Position numbers and translations under genes: made by a program
The notes under the pieces: model-generated
Databases searched by the model: none
The model's input: only the letters and a program-made list of their open reading frames with translations
What the model was told of the DNA's origin: nothing
Part shown: positions 8,048-15,618 of the stretch, one piece after another
How the letters are laid out: the number at the start of each line of letters is the position of its first letter
Numbering within the stretch: the stretch's first letter is position 1
Assembly: GCF_000368085.1 (NCBI RefSeq)
Contig: NZ_KB849239.1
Span: 509,556-573,555, forward strand
DNA: 64,000 nucleotides
From: Acinetobacter nosocomialis NIPH 2119
Lineage (GTDB): Bacteria; Pseudomonadota; Gammaproteobacteria; Pseudomonadales; Moraxellaceae
Direction of reading: 5' to 3'

Positions 8048-9097
8048 ATGGATTTTATCGTTCATCAGTCTTTGAAAATTGTTGAAAGTGGTGTGATTCC
8101 AGACCATGCAATTCGGGCTGCAATTCGAGCTTTAAGCAAAAAGCGTTTAATTCAGGAAGGTCGCTATGACCCTGAACAAGGGGCACAGCGCTATATGGAT
8201 GTGCTTAATATGCTGAAAAAGAGCGAAATAGCCGTTGAAACAGATAAGGCAAACGAGCAGCACTATGAGTTACCAACCGAGTTTTTTCAGGCGGTGCTTG
8301 GAAAAAGACTTAAATATAGTGCATGTTACTTTCCCACCAAAACAACAACTTTAGATCAGGCAGAAGAGCTTGCACTTCAGCTTTATTGTGAAAGAGCACA
8401 ACTTAAAAATGGTCAACACATTTTAGAGTTAGGTTGCGGTTGGGGTTCTTTAACTTTGTGGATGGCAGAAAACTATCCACGATCACAGATTACGGCTGTT
8501 TCAAATTCTGCAACCCAGAAAAAGCATATTCTCGGGCAAGCAAAGTTAAGAGGTTTAAGCAATATTGAAGTACTGACCTGTGATGTGAATGTTCTCGAAT
8601 TAGACCAAGCCCGATTTGATCGTGTTGTATCGGTCGAAATGTTTGAACACGTTCGAAACTATCAGCGACTTTTTGAAAAAATTCAGCAGTGGTTAAAGCC
8701 GGAAGGGTTACTCTGGTGTCATATTTTCTGTCATCGCTTTTTGCATTATCCTTTTGAAGTAAAATCAGATTATGATTGGATGTCCAAGTATTTCTTTACT
8801 GGCGGTTTAATGCCTTCGACTTCAACTTTTTTGCATTTTCAAGAGCATTTAGAGTTGGCTCAACATTGGCAATGGTCGGGTGAGCACTATATGAGAACGG
8901 CAAACGCTTGGCTTAATAATATGGATAATCAAGAGGAAGAGCTCAAGCCACTGTTTAAAAAGATCTATGGGAAAGATGCCAATATTTGGTGGCAACGCTG
9001 GCGTATTTTCTTCATGGCTTGTGCTGAACTTTTTGGTTTTGAACAAGGACAAGAGTGGGTCATTGGTCACTTTTTATTTAAAAAGAGATCATTGTAA
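8048..9097 (+). CDS. Cyclopropane-fatty-acid-synthase-like SAM methyltransferase (second copy)
   Basis: A second, distinct member of the CFA synthase superfamily, 349 residues. The SAM-binding motif ELGCGWG is at residues 127-133. It lacks the long N-terminal lipid-binding region of the first copy. E200 (EMFEHVR) and H225 (LLWCHIF) are kept, and the cysteine near the active site is shifted by one (YSACYF, C93). The two genes are too different to be a recent duplication, so they probably do successive or alternative methylations. It follows the DUF1295 gene by eight bases, with AGGTG close to the start. Confidence 0.87.
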   Translation: MDFIVHQSLKIVESGVIPDHAIRAAIRALSKKRLIQEGRYDPEQGAQRYMDVLNMLKKSEIAVETDKANEQHYELPTEFFQAVLGKRLKYSACYFPTKTTTLDQAEELALQLYCERAQLKNGQHILELGCGWGSLTLWMAENYPRSQITAVSNSATQKKHILGQAKLRGLSNIEVLTCDVNVLELDQARFDRVVSVEMFEHVRNYQRLFEKIQQWLKPEGLLWCHIFCHRFLHYPFEVKSDYDWMSKYFFTGGLMPSTSTFLHFQEHLELAQHWQWSGEHYMRTANAWLNNMDNQEEELKPLFKKIYGKDANIWWQRWRIFFMACAELFGFEQGQEWVIGHFLFKKRSL

Positions 9098-9125
9098 TTT
9101 CGATAGCCTATCTCGGCGATAAAAT

Positions 9126-10451
9126 ATGATAAGAACTCGAAACGATGGCAAAGCTCATCCATTAGCCCAAATGTTCAATCGATATTATTGGTTGCAGATT
9201 GGTCTAATTGCCTTATCAATTGTGGTCGGGTTGGCTTGTAGTGCTTGGGTGATTAAAGGCTCTTTACTTAAAACCGCTTTAGAACAGGAAATGGAACATT
9301 ACTGGTTGCGTATAGAACGTAACCCAAATGCAGACCTGCCAGATACTAAAAATTTATATGGATATCGGTGGAATACTCAAGTAGCCCCACAACCTTTTAA
9401 AGATATGCATCTAGAAAGTGGGGTACATCGAATATTTGTTGATGGCAAAGAACGTATGACGGTATATGGTGAACGTAATGGTCAGCATGTACTGTTGGTA
9501 TTTGGCGAAAGTAATGTCAATAAGCTGGTTTGGCTTTTTGGTCTCGCACCACTTATGTTTAGTTTATCTGTTTTATATAGCTTTTTGTGGTGGTCAAATC
9601 GAAGAGCAAGACGCTATTTTTCCCCTATTACCCGTTTGGCAAATGCATTAGAAAATATTGATTGGGCACACCAAGATACACAAGCTTCACCTTTTAAAGA
9701 TATCAATACCAATGGCAATATGGAGGCGGAATATCTCAAACAAGCCTTGGAAAAATATCATCAGGTTTTAAGTGAATTTATTCGACGTGAACGAGAATTT
9801 ACCGGCGATGTCAGCCATGAGTTACGTACGCCGCTCACGATTTTAAAAGGCAATGTACAACTTTGTCAGACTAAATATGGTGAAGATAAATCTTTAACTC
9901 GTCTTCACAATACAATTGAAGACATGCAATTGCTCGTCGACACCTTGCTCGCAATTGCCCGTAATACTGTAAAAAATTTACCGTCTGAAAAGAATTTATT
10001 ATCTGAAATTGTGAGGGATTTAGTCGAAAGTTTAGAAGGGGTAAGTGTGAGTAAAGGTATACATATTCATATTCACCCAGACTCAGCCGAACAACCACGC
10101 TGGTTATATCCCTCTATGACTAAAATGGTTCTAGGCAATATTTTGCGTAATGCTCTGAATTATTCCCAAGGTTCACAAATTGATATTATTCAACAAAAAA
10201 ACAGCTTAATTATTGCCGATAATGGTATCGGAATTTCTTTACCTAATGATATGAAAGTTCAGGAACTCAGCGACTCGCAACTTTCTTTAAAAGCCAAAGG
10301 ACACGGCATCGGGTTGCAATTGGTCCAAAAGCTTTGCAAACAATTAGGTTGGCGAGTTGAGTTGTTTGATCGGCAATATTACTTAACGACTCATCCTGAG
10401 CTGGATTTAGAGATGACCACAGGTTTAATAGTAGTCGTCTATTTAAATTAA
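9126..10451 (+). CDS. Sensor histidine kinase closing the lipid operon
   Basis: A 441-residue inner-membrane kinase with transmembrane segments at about residues 23-45 and 136-156 and a short periplasmic domain between them. The phospho-acceptor motif FTGDVSHELRTPL carries H231. The ATPase domain has N-box LGNILRNALNYS, G1 box IADNGIGI and G2 box GHGIGLQLV, all intact. It starts 28 bases after the second methyltransferase. Its stop overlaps, tail to tail, that of the response regulator on the other strand (10448-10451). The pair is very probably cognate and controls this locus. Confidence 0.88.
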   Translation: MIRTRNDGKAHPLAQMFNRYYWLQIGLIALSIVVGLACSAWVIKGSLLKTALEQEMEHYWLRIERNPNADLPDTKNLYGYRWNTQVAPQPFKDMHLESGVHRIFVDGKERMTVYGERNGQHVLLVFGESNVNKLVWLFGLAPLMFSLSVLYSFLWWSNRRARRYFSPITRLANALENIDWAHQDTQASPFKDINTNGNMEAEYLKQALEKYHQVLSEFIRREREFTGDVSHELRTPLTILKGNVQLCQTKYGEDKSLTRLHNTIEDMQLLVDTLLAIARNTVKNLPSEKNLLSEIVRDLVESLEGVSVSKGIHIHIHPDSAEQPRWLYPSMTKMVLGNILRNALNYSQGSQIDIIQQKNSLIIADNGIGISLPNDMKVQELSDSQLSLKAKGHGIGLQLVQKLCKQLGWRVELFDRQYYLTTHPELDLEMTTGLIVVVYLN

Positions 10452-11143
10452 TCGGCAGTATCGTCTAAAGCAATTTTTAAACCTACGCCTGCTACTGTAT
10501 GTAATAGTTTAGGGTCAAAAGGTTTATCTATCATTTTCCTTAAGTTATAGATGTGGCTGCGCAAAGCATCACTTTCAGGTTCTTCATCACCCCATAGCTC
10601 CATCATAAGTTCCTGTTTAGTTACTACTTTAGGAGACTGACGCATCAAAATTTTTAATAATTTAAATTGAATAGGGGGTAATTCGATATTGTTTCCGGCA
10701 CGAATAACAGTTTGAGTTGCGCTGTCGAGAATTAAATCATGAATTTGAATTTTATGATTTGCGACTTCACCTGCAGCTCTTTTGATCAGTGCTCGAATAC
10801 GCATGACCAACTCATTAAAATCAAATGGCTTAACTAAATAATCATCCGTGCCAGCAGTAAATCCTTTAAGTTTGTCATCTAAAGTATCTCTAGCAGTGAG
10901 CATAAGAATTGGCATATCAATGCCTTGCTCGGTCCGTAACCAGTTACACAAATCATAACCTGAGCCATCGGGTAAGTTGATGTCGAGCAACAAAAGATGA
11001 TAATGCTGTGACTTAAGAAAAGAACGTGCCGCATCTAAATTACGCGCATGATCGATGACGTAACCATGTACTTCAAGAAATTCACACACGGTCGCCGCCA
11101 GTTCAAAATGGTCCTCAACCATGAGGATAAAATGATTACCCAT
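10448..11143 (-). CDS. OmpR-family response regulator, partner of the convergent kinase
   Basis: A 231-residue regulator. The receiver domain has E10-D11, phosphorylatable D54 (LLLLDINLP) and the lysine in LVKPF. The winged helix follows from about residue 130 to the end (F-K-L-L-K-I-L, then L-R-S-H-I-Y-N-L-R-K and H-T-V-A-G-V-G). It is the last gene of a minus-strand operon behind an NTF2-like lipoprotein and a chalcone-isomerase-like protein. It ends inside the convergent kinase gene. It is the best candidate for binding the TTCAC direct repeats found in three promoters of the locus. Confidence 0.9.
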   Translation of the reverse strand: MGNHFILMVEDHFELAATVCEFLEVHGYVIDHARNLDAARSFLKSQHYHLLLLDINLPDGSGYDLCNWLRTEQGIDMPILMLTARDTLDDKLKGFTAGTDDYLVKPFDFNELVMRIRALIKRAAGEVANHKIQIHDLILDSATQTVIRAGNNIELPPIQFKLLKILMRQSPKVVTKQELMMELWGDEEPESDALRSHIYNLRKMIDKPFDPKLLHTVAGVGLKIALDDTAD

Positions 11144-11160
11144 GAGATTTTATTAAGCCA

Positions 11161-11655
11161 TTAATTTAATAGTTGTTGTTTTAATTTAGCATTAAATGGT
11201 TCAGTGCCAAACCAGATTTTAAAATATTGATTTGCATTCGGATTAATTATAGAACCGAGTAGATTCTGGTTTAATTTTAGCTCTAGTTTTTGATTTTCAT
11301 GGTGATAAGAAAGACTATATAAATCTCCGCTCTTGATTGGTCTATAAAGCTCATTAATATGATTAAGCGGGGATTTCGCATCAAATCCACTAATATTCTT
11401 CTTTAAATAGTGAGTTGCTGCTCGCTTAAATGCCCACTCAGGAATATCTCGGTTATAACTAAAGTCCATTTTTATGCTTTGGTTCTGCCAACTTTTTAGG
11501 CAATCTTCAGCAAAGTAGCTAACATTTCCGACTTTTTGACTCGTTACCATTAAAGGAGCTGAACTGCATTTTTTCAGTTCAGCAGCATTTGCATGAGACG
11601 CAATTAAAATACCCAGTAGTATTAAGATTCGACTTTTTTGAATGGCAATATCCAT
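11161..11655 (-). CDS. Exported chalcone-isomerase-like protein
   Basis: A 164-residue protein with a signal peptide ending near S-H-A-N-A-A. Its C-terminal segment (Y-F-K-I-W-F-G-T-E-P, then K-L-K-Q-Q-L-L) is the signature of bacterial chalcone isomerase-like proteins, whose plant relatives include fatty-acid-binding proteins. No flavonoid role is expected in bacteria, and lipid binding in the periplasm fits the neighbours better. The start overlaps the upstream lipoprotein gene by 34 bases but has a strong GGAGGAG site, so translation from it is credible. The regulator gene begins 17 bases after its stop. Confidence 0.75.
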   Translation of the reverse strand: MDIAIQKSRILILLGILIASHANAAELKKCSSAPLMVTSQKVGNVSYFAEDCLKSWQNQSIKMDFSYNRDIPEWAFKRAATHYLKKNISGFDAKSPLNHINELYRPIKSGDLYSLSYHHENQKLELKLNQNLLGSIINPNANQYFKIWFGTEPFNAKLKQQLLN

Positions 11656-12194
11656 TTATAAACTCCTCCAAATACAGGTAAAGAACGGTAGAGACCATTC
11701 GCAGAGTCCCAGAAGTCTTGTTGGAAAATAATTTGTTGTTGTTCATTAATTTTGATTTGACTAATGCCATAAGAAGCCATGGTTTTTGTACGGCCTAGTA
11801 TTTTAAAGTCATAAGCCATATACCAATGAATATAGGCTGTATCTTGATGGTGAGTTGCGCTAATCAGTTTTACAGTGACGTTACTTACTCGTGCGTTCAT
11901 ACCCTCAAAGTGTTTAATTAGATCTTTTTTTTGCGAGAACTGGGAAAGTGTATCGTTGATATAGAGCTGATCCGCATAAAGTTGACTCGCATTACTTACA
12001 AAAGAAGGTGTGCCTAAAGTGTTAAACGCAGCAACAAAACGGTGACCAATCTCCAGTGCTTGCTCATCATTTAATGTGACGCCAGTAATTTGTCGTTCGG
12101 CTTTACCATAATCACCTGAGTAACTAGGCACGCTTTTGCATGCTGTTAGACCTACTAAGGTAATCAGCCCTAGGGCAGTGGTTATAATTTTCAT
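11622..12194 (-). CDS. NTF2/SnoaL-like lipoprotein
   Basis: A 190-residue lipoprotein. The lipobox LTAC puts the lipid-modified cysteine at residue 19. The rest has the size and layout of an NTF2-like cone fold: a helical start (L-E-I-G-H-R-F-V-A-A-F-N-T), then beta strands such as D-T-A-Y-I-H-W-Y-M-A-Y. Such proteins bind small hydrophobic molecules and often accompany DUF1365/CFA clusters. It is the first gene of the minus-strand arm of the locus and its promoter carries the shared TTCAC repeat. Function is not known. Confidence 0.75.
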   Translation of the reverse strand: MKIITTALGLITLVGLTACKSVPSYSGDYGKAERQITGVTLNDEQALEIGHRFVAAFNTLGTPSFVSNASQLYADQLYINDTLSQFSQKKDLIKHFEGMNARVSNVTVKLISATHHQDTAYIHWYMAYDFKILGRTKTMASYGISQIKINEQQQIIFQQDFWDSANGLYRSLPVFGGVYKWILPFKKVES

Positions 12195-12240
12195 ATTTAA
12201 ATCCTAGCCAACTTTATAAAATTAACTTAAAGAGGCTGTC

Positions 12241-12256
12241 GTGAAATTTGCGTGAA
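12241..12256 (-). promoter_or_regulatory. Direct repeat TTCAC-N6-TTCAC before the lipoprotein operon
   Basis: On the minus strand TTCAC occurs twice with an 11-base period (the complement reads GTGAA at 12241-12245 and 12252-12256). This is the same element found upstream of the lipocalin and of the desaturase. A weak -10-like TTTAAG/TTAAGT follows at a similar distance. It ties the minus-strand arm to the plus-strand arm of the lipid locus. Confidence 0.5.
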
Positions 12257-12468
12257 TTCTTGAGTTTTTAGTTTTCACGTTAAAGGGAGAACTACAGATT
12301 CTTGTTTGCTTGTTTGAAGATAATTTTGAGGCTGTATATTTTTTAATATTAAAAATAACTAGGCTAAGAAAAGATAAACAGCAATTTCTTTCTAGTCATG
12401 CCAAAGAAGCTGTAAATTTTGCTTTAGAGCAAAAAAACTAATACTAGTTCTGTTACTCATCACTGCTT

Positions 12469-13380
12469 TTAATTCTTTTTGAAATAAGAGCGGATTACTG
12501 TCCAATTTGTTGAAAGCCAGCAGATGAGTGAACCGGCTGTAACCATAGCAGTTCCTTGCCAAAAGCTGATTGATAACTCGGTTTGTAAAACCAGCATGGC
12601 CAGTAAAGATGAAATGATTGGAGTGAAGTAAGAAGCTACCACTAGCATCGTGGTGTTGCCATGAATAATGCCAATATTCCATGCTGCATAACCTAGCCCA
12701 ATTGCTGTAGAGGCAAAAACGAGAGATAAAGTCGTATTTAAATCGAGTGTAGGTAAAACAGCTTGACCACTAAAGAATAGCTTTAACCACAATGTTAGAG
12801 CGACGCCAATAAAGAAAATAGAAATAGGGTTTTGTCCTTTACCTATTTTCTTGGTTAATACACAGTACAAAGCCCAAATAATTGCACCTATAAAAGCCAA
12901 AATATAACTTAGAGGATTACTATAAAAATTGTCTATAACTCGACTTAGACTAAAATCGCCATTTCCGGTCTGAATAAAAGTAATGCCGAAAATCGAAATA
13001 ATTAAACCTAAAATAATAAAGATATTAAATTTTAGCTCTTTAAAAATGACAAAAGCTAAAACAGTCAAGCTTGGCCAAAGATAGTTCACAATGCTGACTT
13101 CAATCGCTTGTTGCGCTGTCTTTGAATAGGCAAGTGCAAACGAAAAGCAGAGTTCATAAGCGATAAATAAAATTGCACCTAAAATTAAATATTTTTTAGA
13201 AATTAACTTAAAGTTTGGCACTCTAAAAATAATAAGCAGTAGCAACGCACTTAGTGAATAGATCAGTGTAATGCCAACATCTGGTCCAATCACGGTCGTA
13301 ATATGTTTTACAAAACCCACCATAGAGGCCCACATCAGGATGGCACTTAAACCAATCAATGTTGCTAAATTTTTTGACAT
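12469..13380 (-). CDS. yddG: DMT/EamA exporter, YddG-like
   Basis: A 303-residue inner-membrane transporter with ten predicted hydrophobic segments in two repeats, the drug/metabolite transporter layout. The wording of the repeats (W-A-S-M-V-G-F-V-K, the central Y-S-K-T-A-Q-Q-A, and G-Y-A-A-W-N-I-G-I near residue 235) is that of the YddG group, which exports aromatic amino acids and related compounds. It is a single gene, divergent from the sugar dehydrogenase. Substrate is inferred from the family. Confidence 0.82.
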   Translation of the reverse strand: MSKNLATLIGLSAILMWASMVGFVKHITTVIGPDVGITLIYSLSALLLLIIFRVPNFKLISKKYLILGAILFIAYELCFSFALAYSKTAQQAIEVSIVNYLWPSLTVLAFVIFKELKFNIFIILGLIISIFGITFIQTGNGDFSLSRVIDNFYSNPLSYILAFIGAIIWALYCVLTKKIGKGQNPISIFFIGVALTLWLKLFFSGQAVLPTLDLNTTLSLVFASTAIGLGYAAWNIGIIHGNTTMLVVASYFTPIISSLLAMLVLQTELSISFWQGTAMVTAGSLICWLSTNWTVIRSYFKKN

Positions 13381-13729
13381 AAGAAATAAATGAACTTAGT
13401 TGAACACCTGAGCTACAGTGAAAGTTAAAATAATTAAAGTAAGTCAGGGTAAAGGAATTTTTAATTAAAAAATAGGCACGGATAGATAATTACCTAATAA
13501 ATGATTATCAGCAAACGTAAATACTTTAGGTAATTAAACTAAATGTAAGGTATCAATTTATAGCTAAGCATTAAAGTAAGCTAAACGCCTAGAAAACACC
13601 CAGTTATGTATTAAAAGTTTAAAAATATAGCCGTTAATGCCGAGCACAGTTAAATAAATAAACTATAAGTCTCTCTCCTAAAGCATTACCCTGTGCTTAT
13701 TGCGAAAAAATAAGAAATGGAGATAAAAG
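13381..13729. other. Divergent intergenic region with an inverted repeat
   Basis: This 349-base stretch separates the YddG-like gene from the sugar dehydrogenase. It holds no open frame of note. A perfect 11-base inverted repeat, TAATTACCTAA (13487-13497) and TTAGGTAATTA (13526-13536), is separated by 28 bases and could be paired regulator sites. Promoters for both genes must lie here but I could not fix them. Confidence 0.4.
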
Positions 13730-15103
13730 ATGCTTACACGTTTTTTACTGCCGACTTTAGGCACTACCGTTGTATGTGTACTTACTGGGTGTGCTTCATC
13801 CTCTCAATATCCAATTACCGAGAGTTACGGTCCAGAACCAAAGTTACCTGAACCAAAAACAAGCTTAATTCCAACCGTAAATATAGCACCAGCGAAGGGC
13901 TGGCCTAGTGGTGTTGCACCAACTCCGGCAGAAGGCTTAAAGGTAAAAGCATTTGCTAAAGGACTTGAACATCCACGTTGGCTCTATGTATTACCGAATG
14001 GTGATGTATTGGTCGCTGAAACAGATGCTCCGCCTAAACCGGAAGATAGCAAAGGCATTAAAGGTAAAATTATGACTTTTGTGATGAGACGAGCAGGATC
14101 ATCTCATCCGAGTGCTAACCGTATTACTTTACTTCGTGATACCAATGGAGATGGAATAGCTGACCAGAAAACCGTATTTCTTCAAAATCTAAATTCACCA
14201 TTTGGTATGGCACTGGTGGGGAACTATTTGTATGTTGCCAATACAGATTCACTTATGCGTTTCCCTTACCAAGAAGGCGCAACCAAAATTACTGCCAGTG
14301 GTACTAAAGTACTAGATTTACCGGGTGGCCCTCTAAATCACCATTGGACCAAAAACGTCATTGCCAATCGTGAAGGGACAAAGCTCTACATTACCGTCGG
14401 CTCCAATAGTAATGTAGCCGAAAATGGTTTAGATCAAGAAAAAGGCCGTGCACAAATTATGGAGTTTGACATCGCAAGTGGTCAGTCGCGTCCATTTGCA
14501 ACAGGACTGCGTAATCCAAACGGTATGGCGTGGCAGCCTCAGAGTGGTAAACTTTGGACGGTTGTAAATGAGCGCGATGAAATTGGTAGTGATTTAGTGC
14601 CCGACTATATGACGTCAGTCCAAGACGGTGCTTTTTATGGCTGGCCTTATAGCTACTATGGTCAACATGTAGATGTACGAGTCAAACCTCAAAATCCTGA
14701 AATGGTTGCTCGTGCCATTAAACCTGACTATGCGCTAGGTAACCATACTGCTTCTTTAGGCCTTGCATTTTATACCGCTGAACTCATGCCACAATTTAGG
14801 GGTGGGGCGATCATCGGTCAGCATGGTTCATGGAACCGTAAGCCTCATAGTGGTTATAAAGTCATTTTTGTACCATTTAGAAGTGGTCAGCCTTCTGGTC
14901 CACCGCAAGATATTTTGACGGGGTTTTTAAGTGATAAAGGCAAAGCGTATGGGCGTCCAGTTGGGGTGGCAATTGATTTTTCAGGAGCTGTGTTAGTCGC
15001 AGATGATGTTGGTAACACGATTTGGCGTGTCTCACCAGTTGCTGAAACAACGTATGAGAGTCCAACCCAACAATCCATTAGTAGTTCAGTGACTCAACCT
15101 TAA
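13730..15103 (+). CDS. PQQ-dependent sugar dehydrogenase-like lipoprotein
   Basis: A 457-residue predicted lipoprotein with lipobox LTGC (cysteine near residue 21). The body is a beta-propeller of the soluble glucose/sorbosone dehydrogenase family. Motifs are [17 protein letters not shown] near residue 85, the calcium-type loop [20 protein letters not shown], and near the end G-Q-H-G-S-W-N-R-K. These enzymes oxidise sugars or aldehydes in the periplasm with pyrroloquinoline quinone. No PQQ biosynthesis gene is in the window, so the cofactor is inferred from the family. Confidence 0.83.
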   Translation: MLTRFLLPTLGTTVVCVLTGCASSSQYPITESYGPEPKLPEPKTSLIPTVNIAPAKGWPSGVAPTPAEGLKVKAFAKGLEHPRWLYVLPNGDVLVAETDAPPKPEDSKGIKGKIMTFVMRRAGSSHPSANRITLLRDTNGDGIADQKTVFLQNLNSPFGMALVGNYLYVANTDSLMRFPYQEGATKITASGTKVLDLPGGPLNHHWTKNVIANREGTKLYITVGSNSNVAENGLDQEKGRAQIMEFDIASGQSRPFATGLRNPNGMAWQPQSGKLWTVVNERDEIGSDLVPDYMTSVQDGAFYGWPYSYYGQHVDVRVKPQNPEMVARAIKPDYALGNHTASLGLAFYTAELMPQFRGGAIIGQHGSWNRKPHSGYKVIFVPFRSGQPSGPPQDILTGFLSDKGKAYGRPVGVAIDFSGAVLVADDVGNTIWRVSPVAETTYESPTQQSISSSVTQP

Positions 15104-15130
15104 AAAGGTTGGTCAAAATAGGTTTATTTT

Positions 15131-15580
15131 ATGCAAATATTACGGTTATCTGATTACCCTCAATACAAAGAAATGGCTGCACAGTGGTTTTCTGAAAAAT
15201 GGCAAATCCCTGTGGAAGCCTATCTTGAGAGTATCCAGATTTCCATTGATCAGAAGCATGCTATTCCACAGTGGTACATTGTTTTAAATGAAAATAAGCA
15301 TTTAATTGCTGGAGCGGGAGTTATTGATAATGACTTCCATGAGCGTAAAGATTTAACACCCAACTTATGTGCTTTATTTGTAGAAGAGAACTATCGAAAC
15401 CAAAACATTGCAAAGCACATTTTAGATTTTGTACGTGAAGACTTGAGTAATCAGGGCATCCAAACACTTTATTTAATAACAGACCATACCGAGTTTTATG
15501 AAAAATGTGGTTGGCGGTTTTTAACGTTGGTAAAGGATGAGGAAGGTGAGATGGTGCGTATGTATGTCGCAGATACCTAG
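15131..15580 (+). CDS. GNAT family N-acetyltransferase
   Basis: A 149-residue GCN5-type acetyltransferase. The acetyl-CoA-binding region is E-N-Y-R-N-Q-N-I-A-K-H-I-L (a degenerate Q/R-x-x-G/N-x-A). It is followed by L-Y-L-I-T-D-H-T-E-F-Y-E-K-C-G-W, the usual strand beta-5 and Y-E-x-x-G-W end of the fold. The substrate is unknown. It starts 27 bases after the sugar dehydrogenase and may be co-transcribed with it. A perfect hairpin terminator follows. Confidence 0.85.
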   Translation: MQILRLSDYPQYKEMAAQWFSEKWQIPVEAYLESIQISIDQKHAIPQWYIVLNENKHLIAGAGVIDNDFHERKDLTPNLCALFVEENYRNQNIAKHILDFVREDLSNQGIQTLYLITDHTEFYEKCGWRFLTLVKDEEGEMVRMYVADT

Positions 15581-15585
15581 AATTC

Positions 15586-15613
15586 AAATAGCCTCATTAG
15601 AGGCTATTTTTTT
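15586..15613. terminator. Bidirectional terminator
   Basis: A perfect 10-base-pair stem (AAATAGCCTC with GAGGCTATTT, loop ATTA) is followed by a T-run on the + strand and preceded by A's. It lies between the convergent GNAT gene and the MFS gene and can serve both. Confidence 0.85.
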
Positions 15614-15618
15614 ATGGC

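Noticed and set aside
10448-10451. Sequencing error as the cause of overlapping stops of kinase and regulator.
   Set aside because: Both proteins have complete C-terminal domains of normal length, so the overlap is genuine.
11622-11655. A frameshift joining the NTF2-like lipoprotein and the chalcone-isomerase-like protein.
   Set aside because: The second gene has its own signal peptide and a strong ribosome site, so a 34-base overlap of two genes is the better reading.
11579-12682. Several overlapping open frames of 60-100 codons on the minus strand, such as 12392-12682 and 11579-11770.
   Set aside because: They lie in other frames of the NTF2-like and YddG-like genes, have no ribosome sites and show no protein-like composition.
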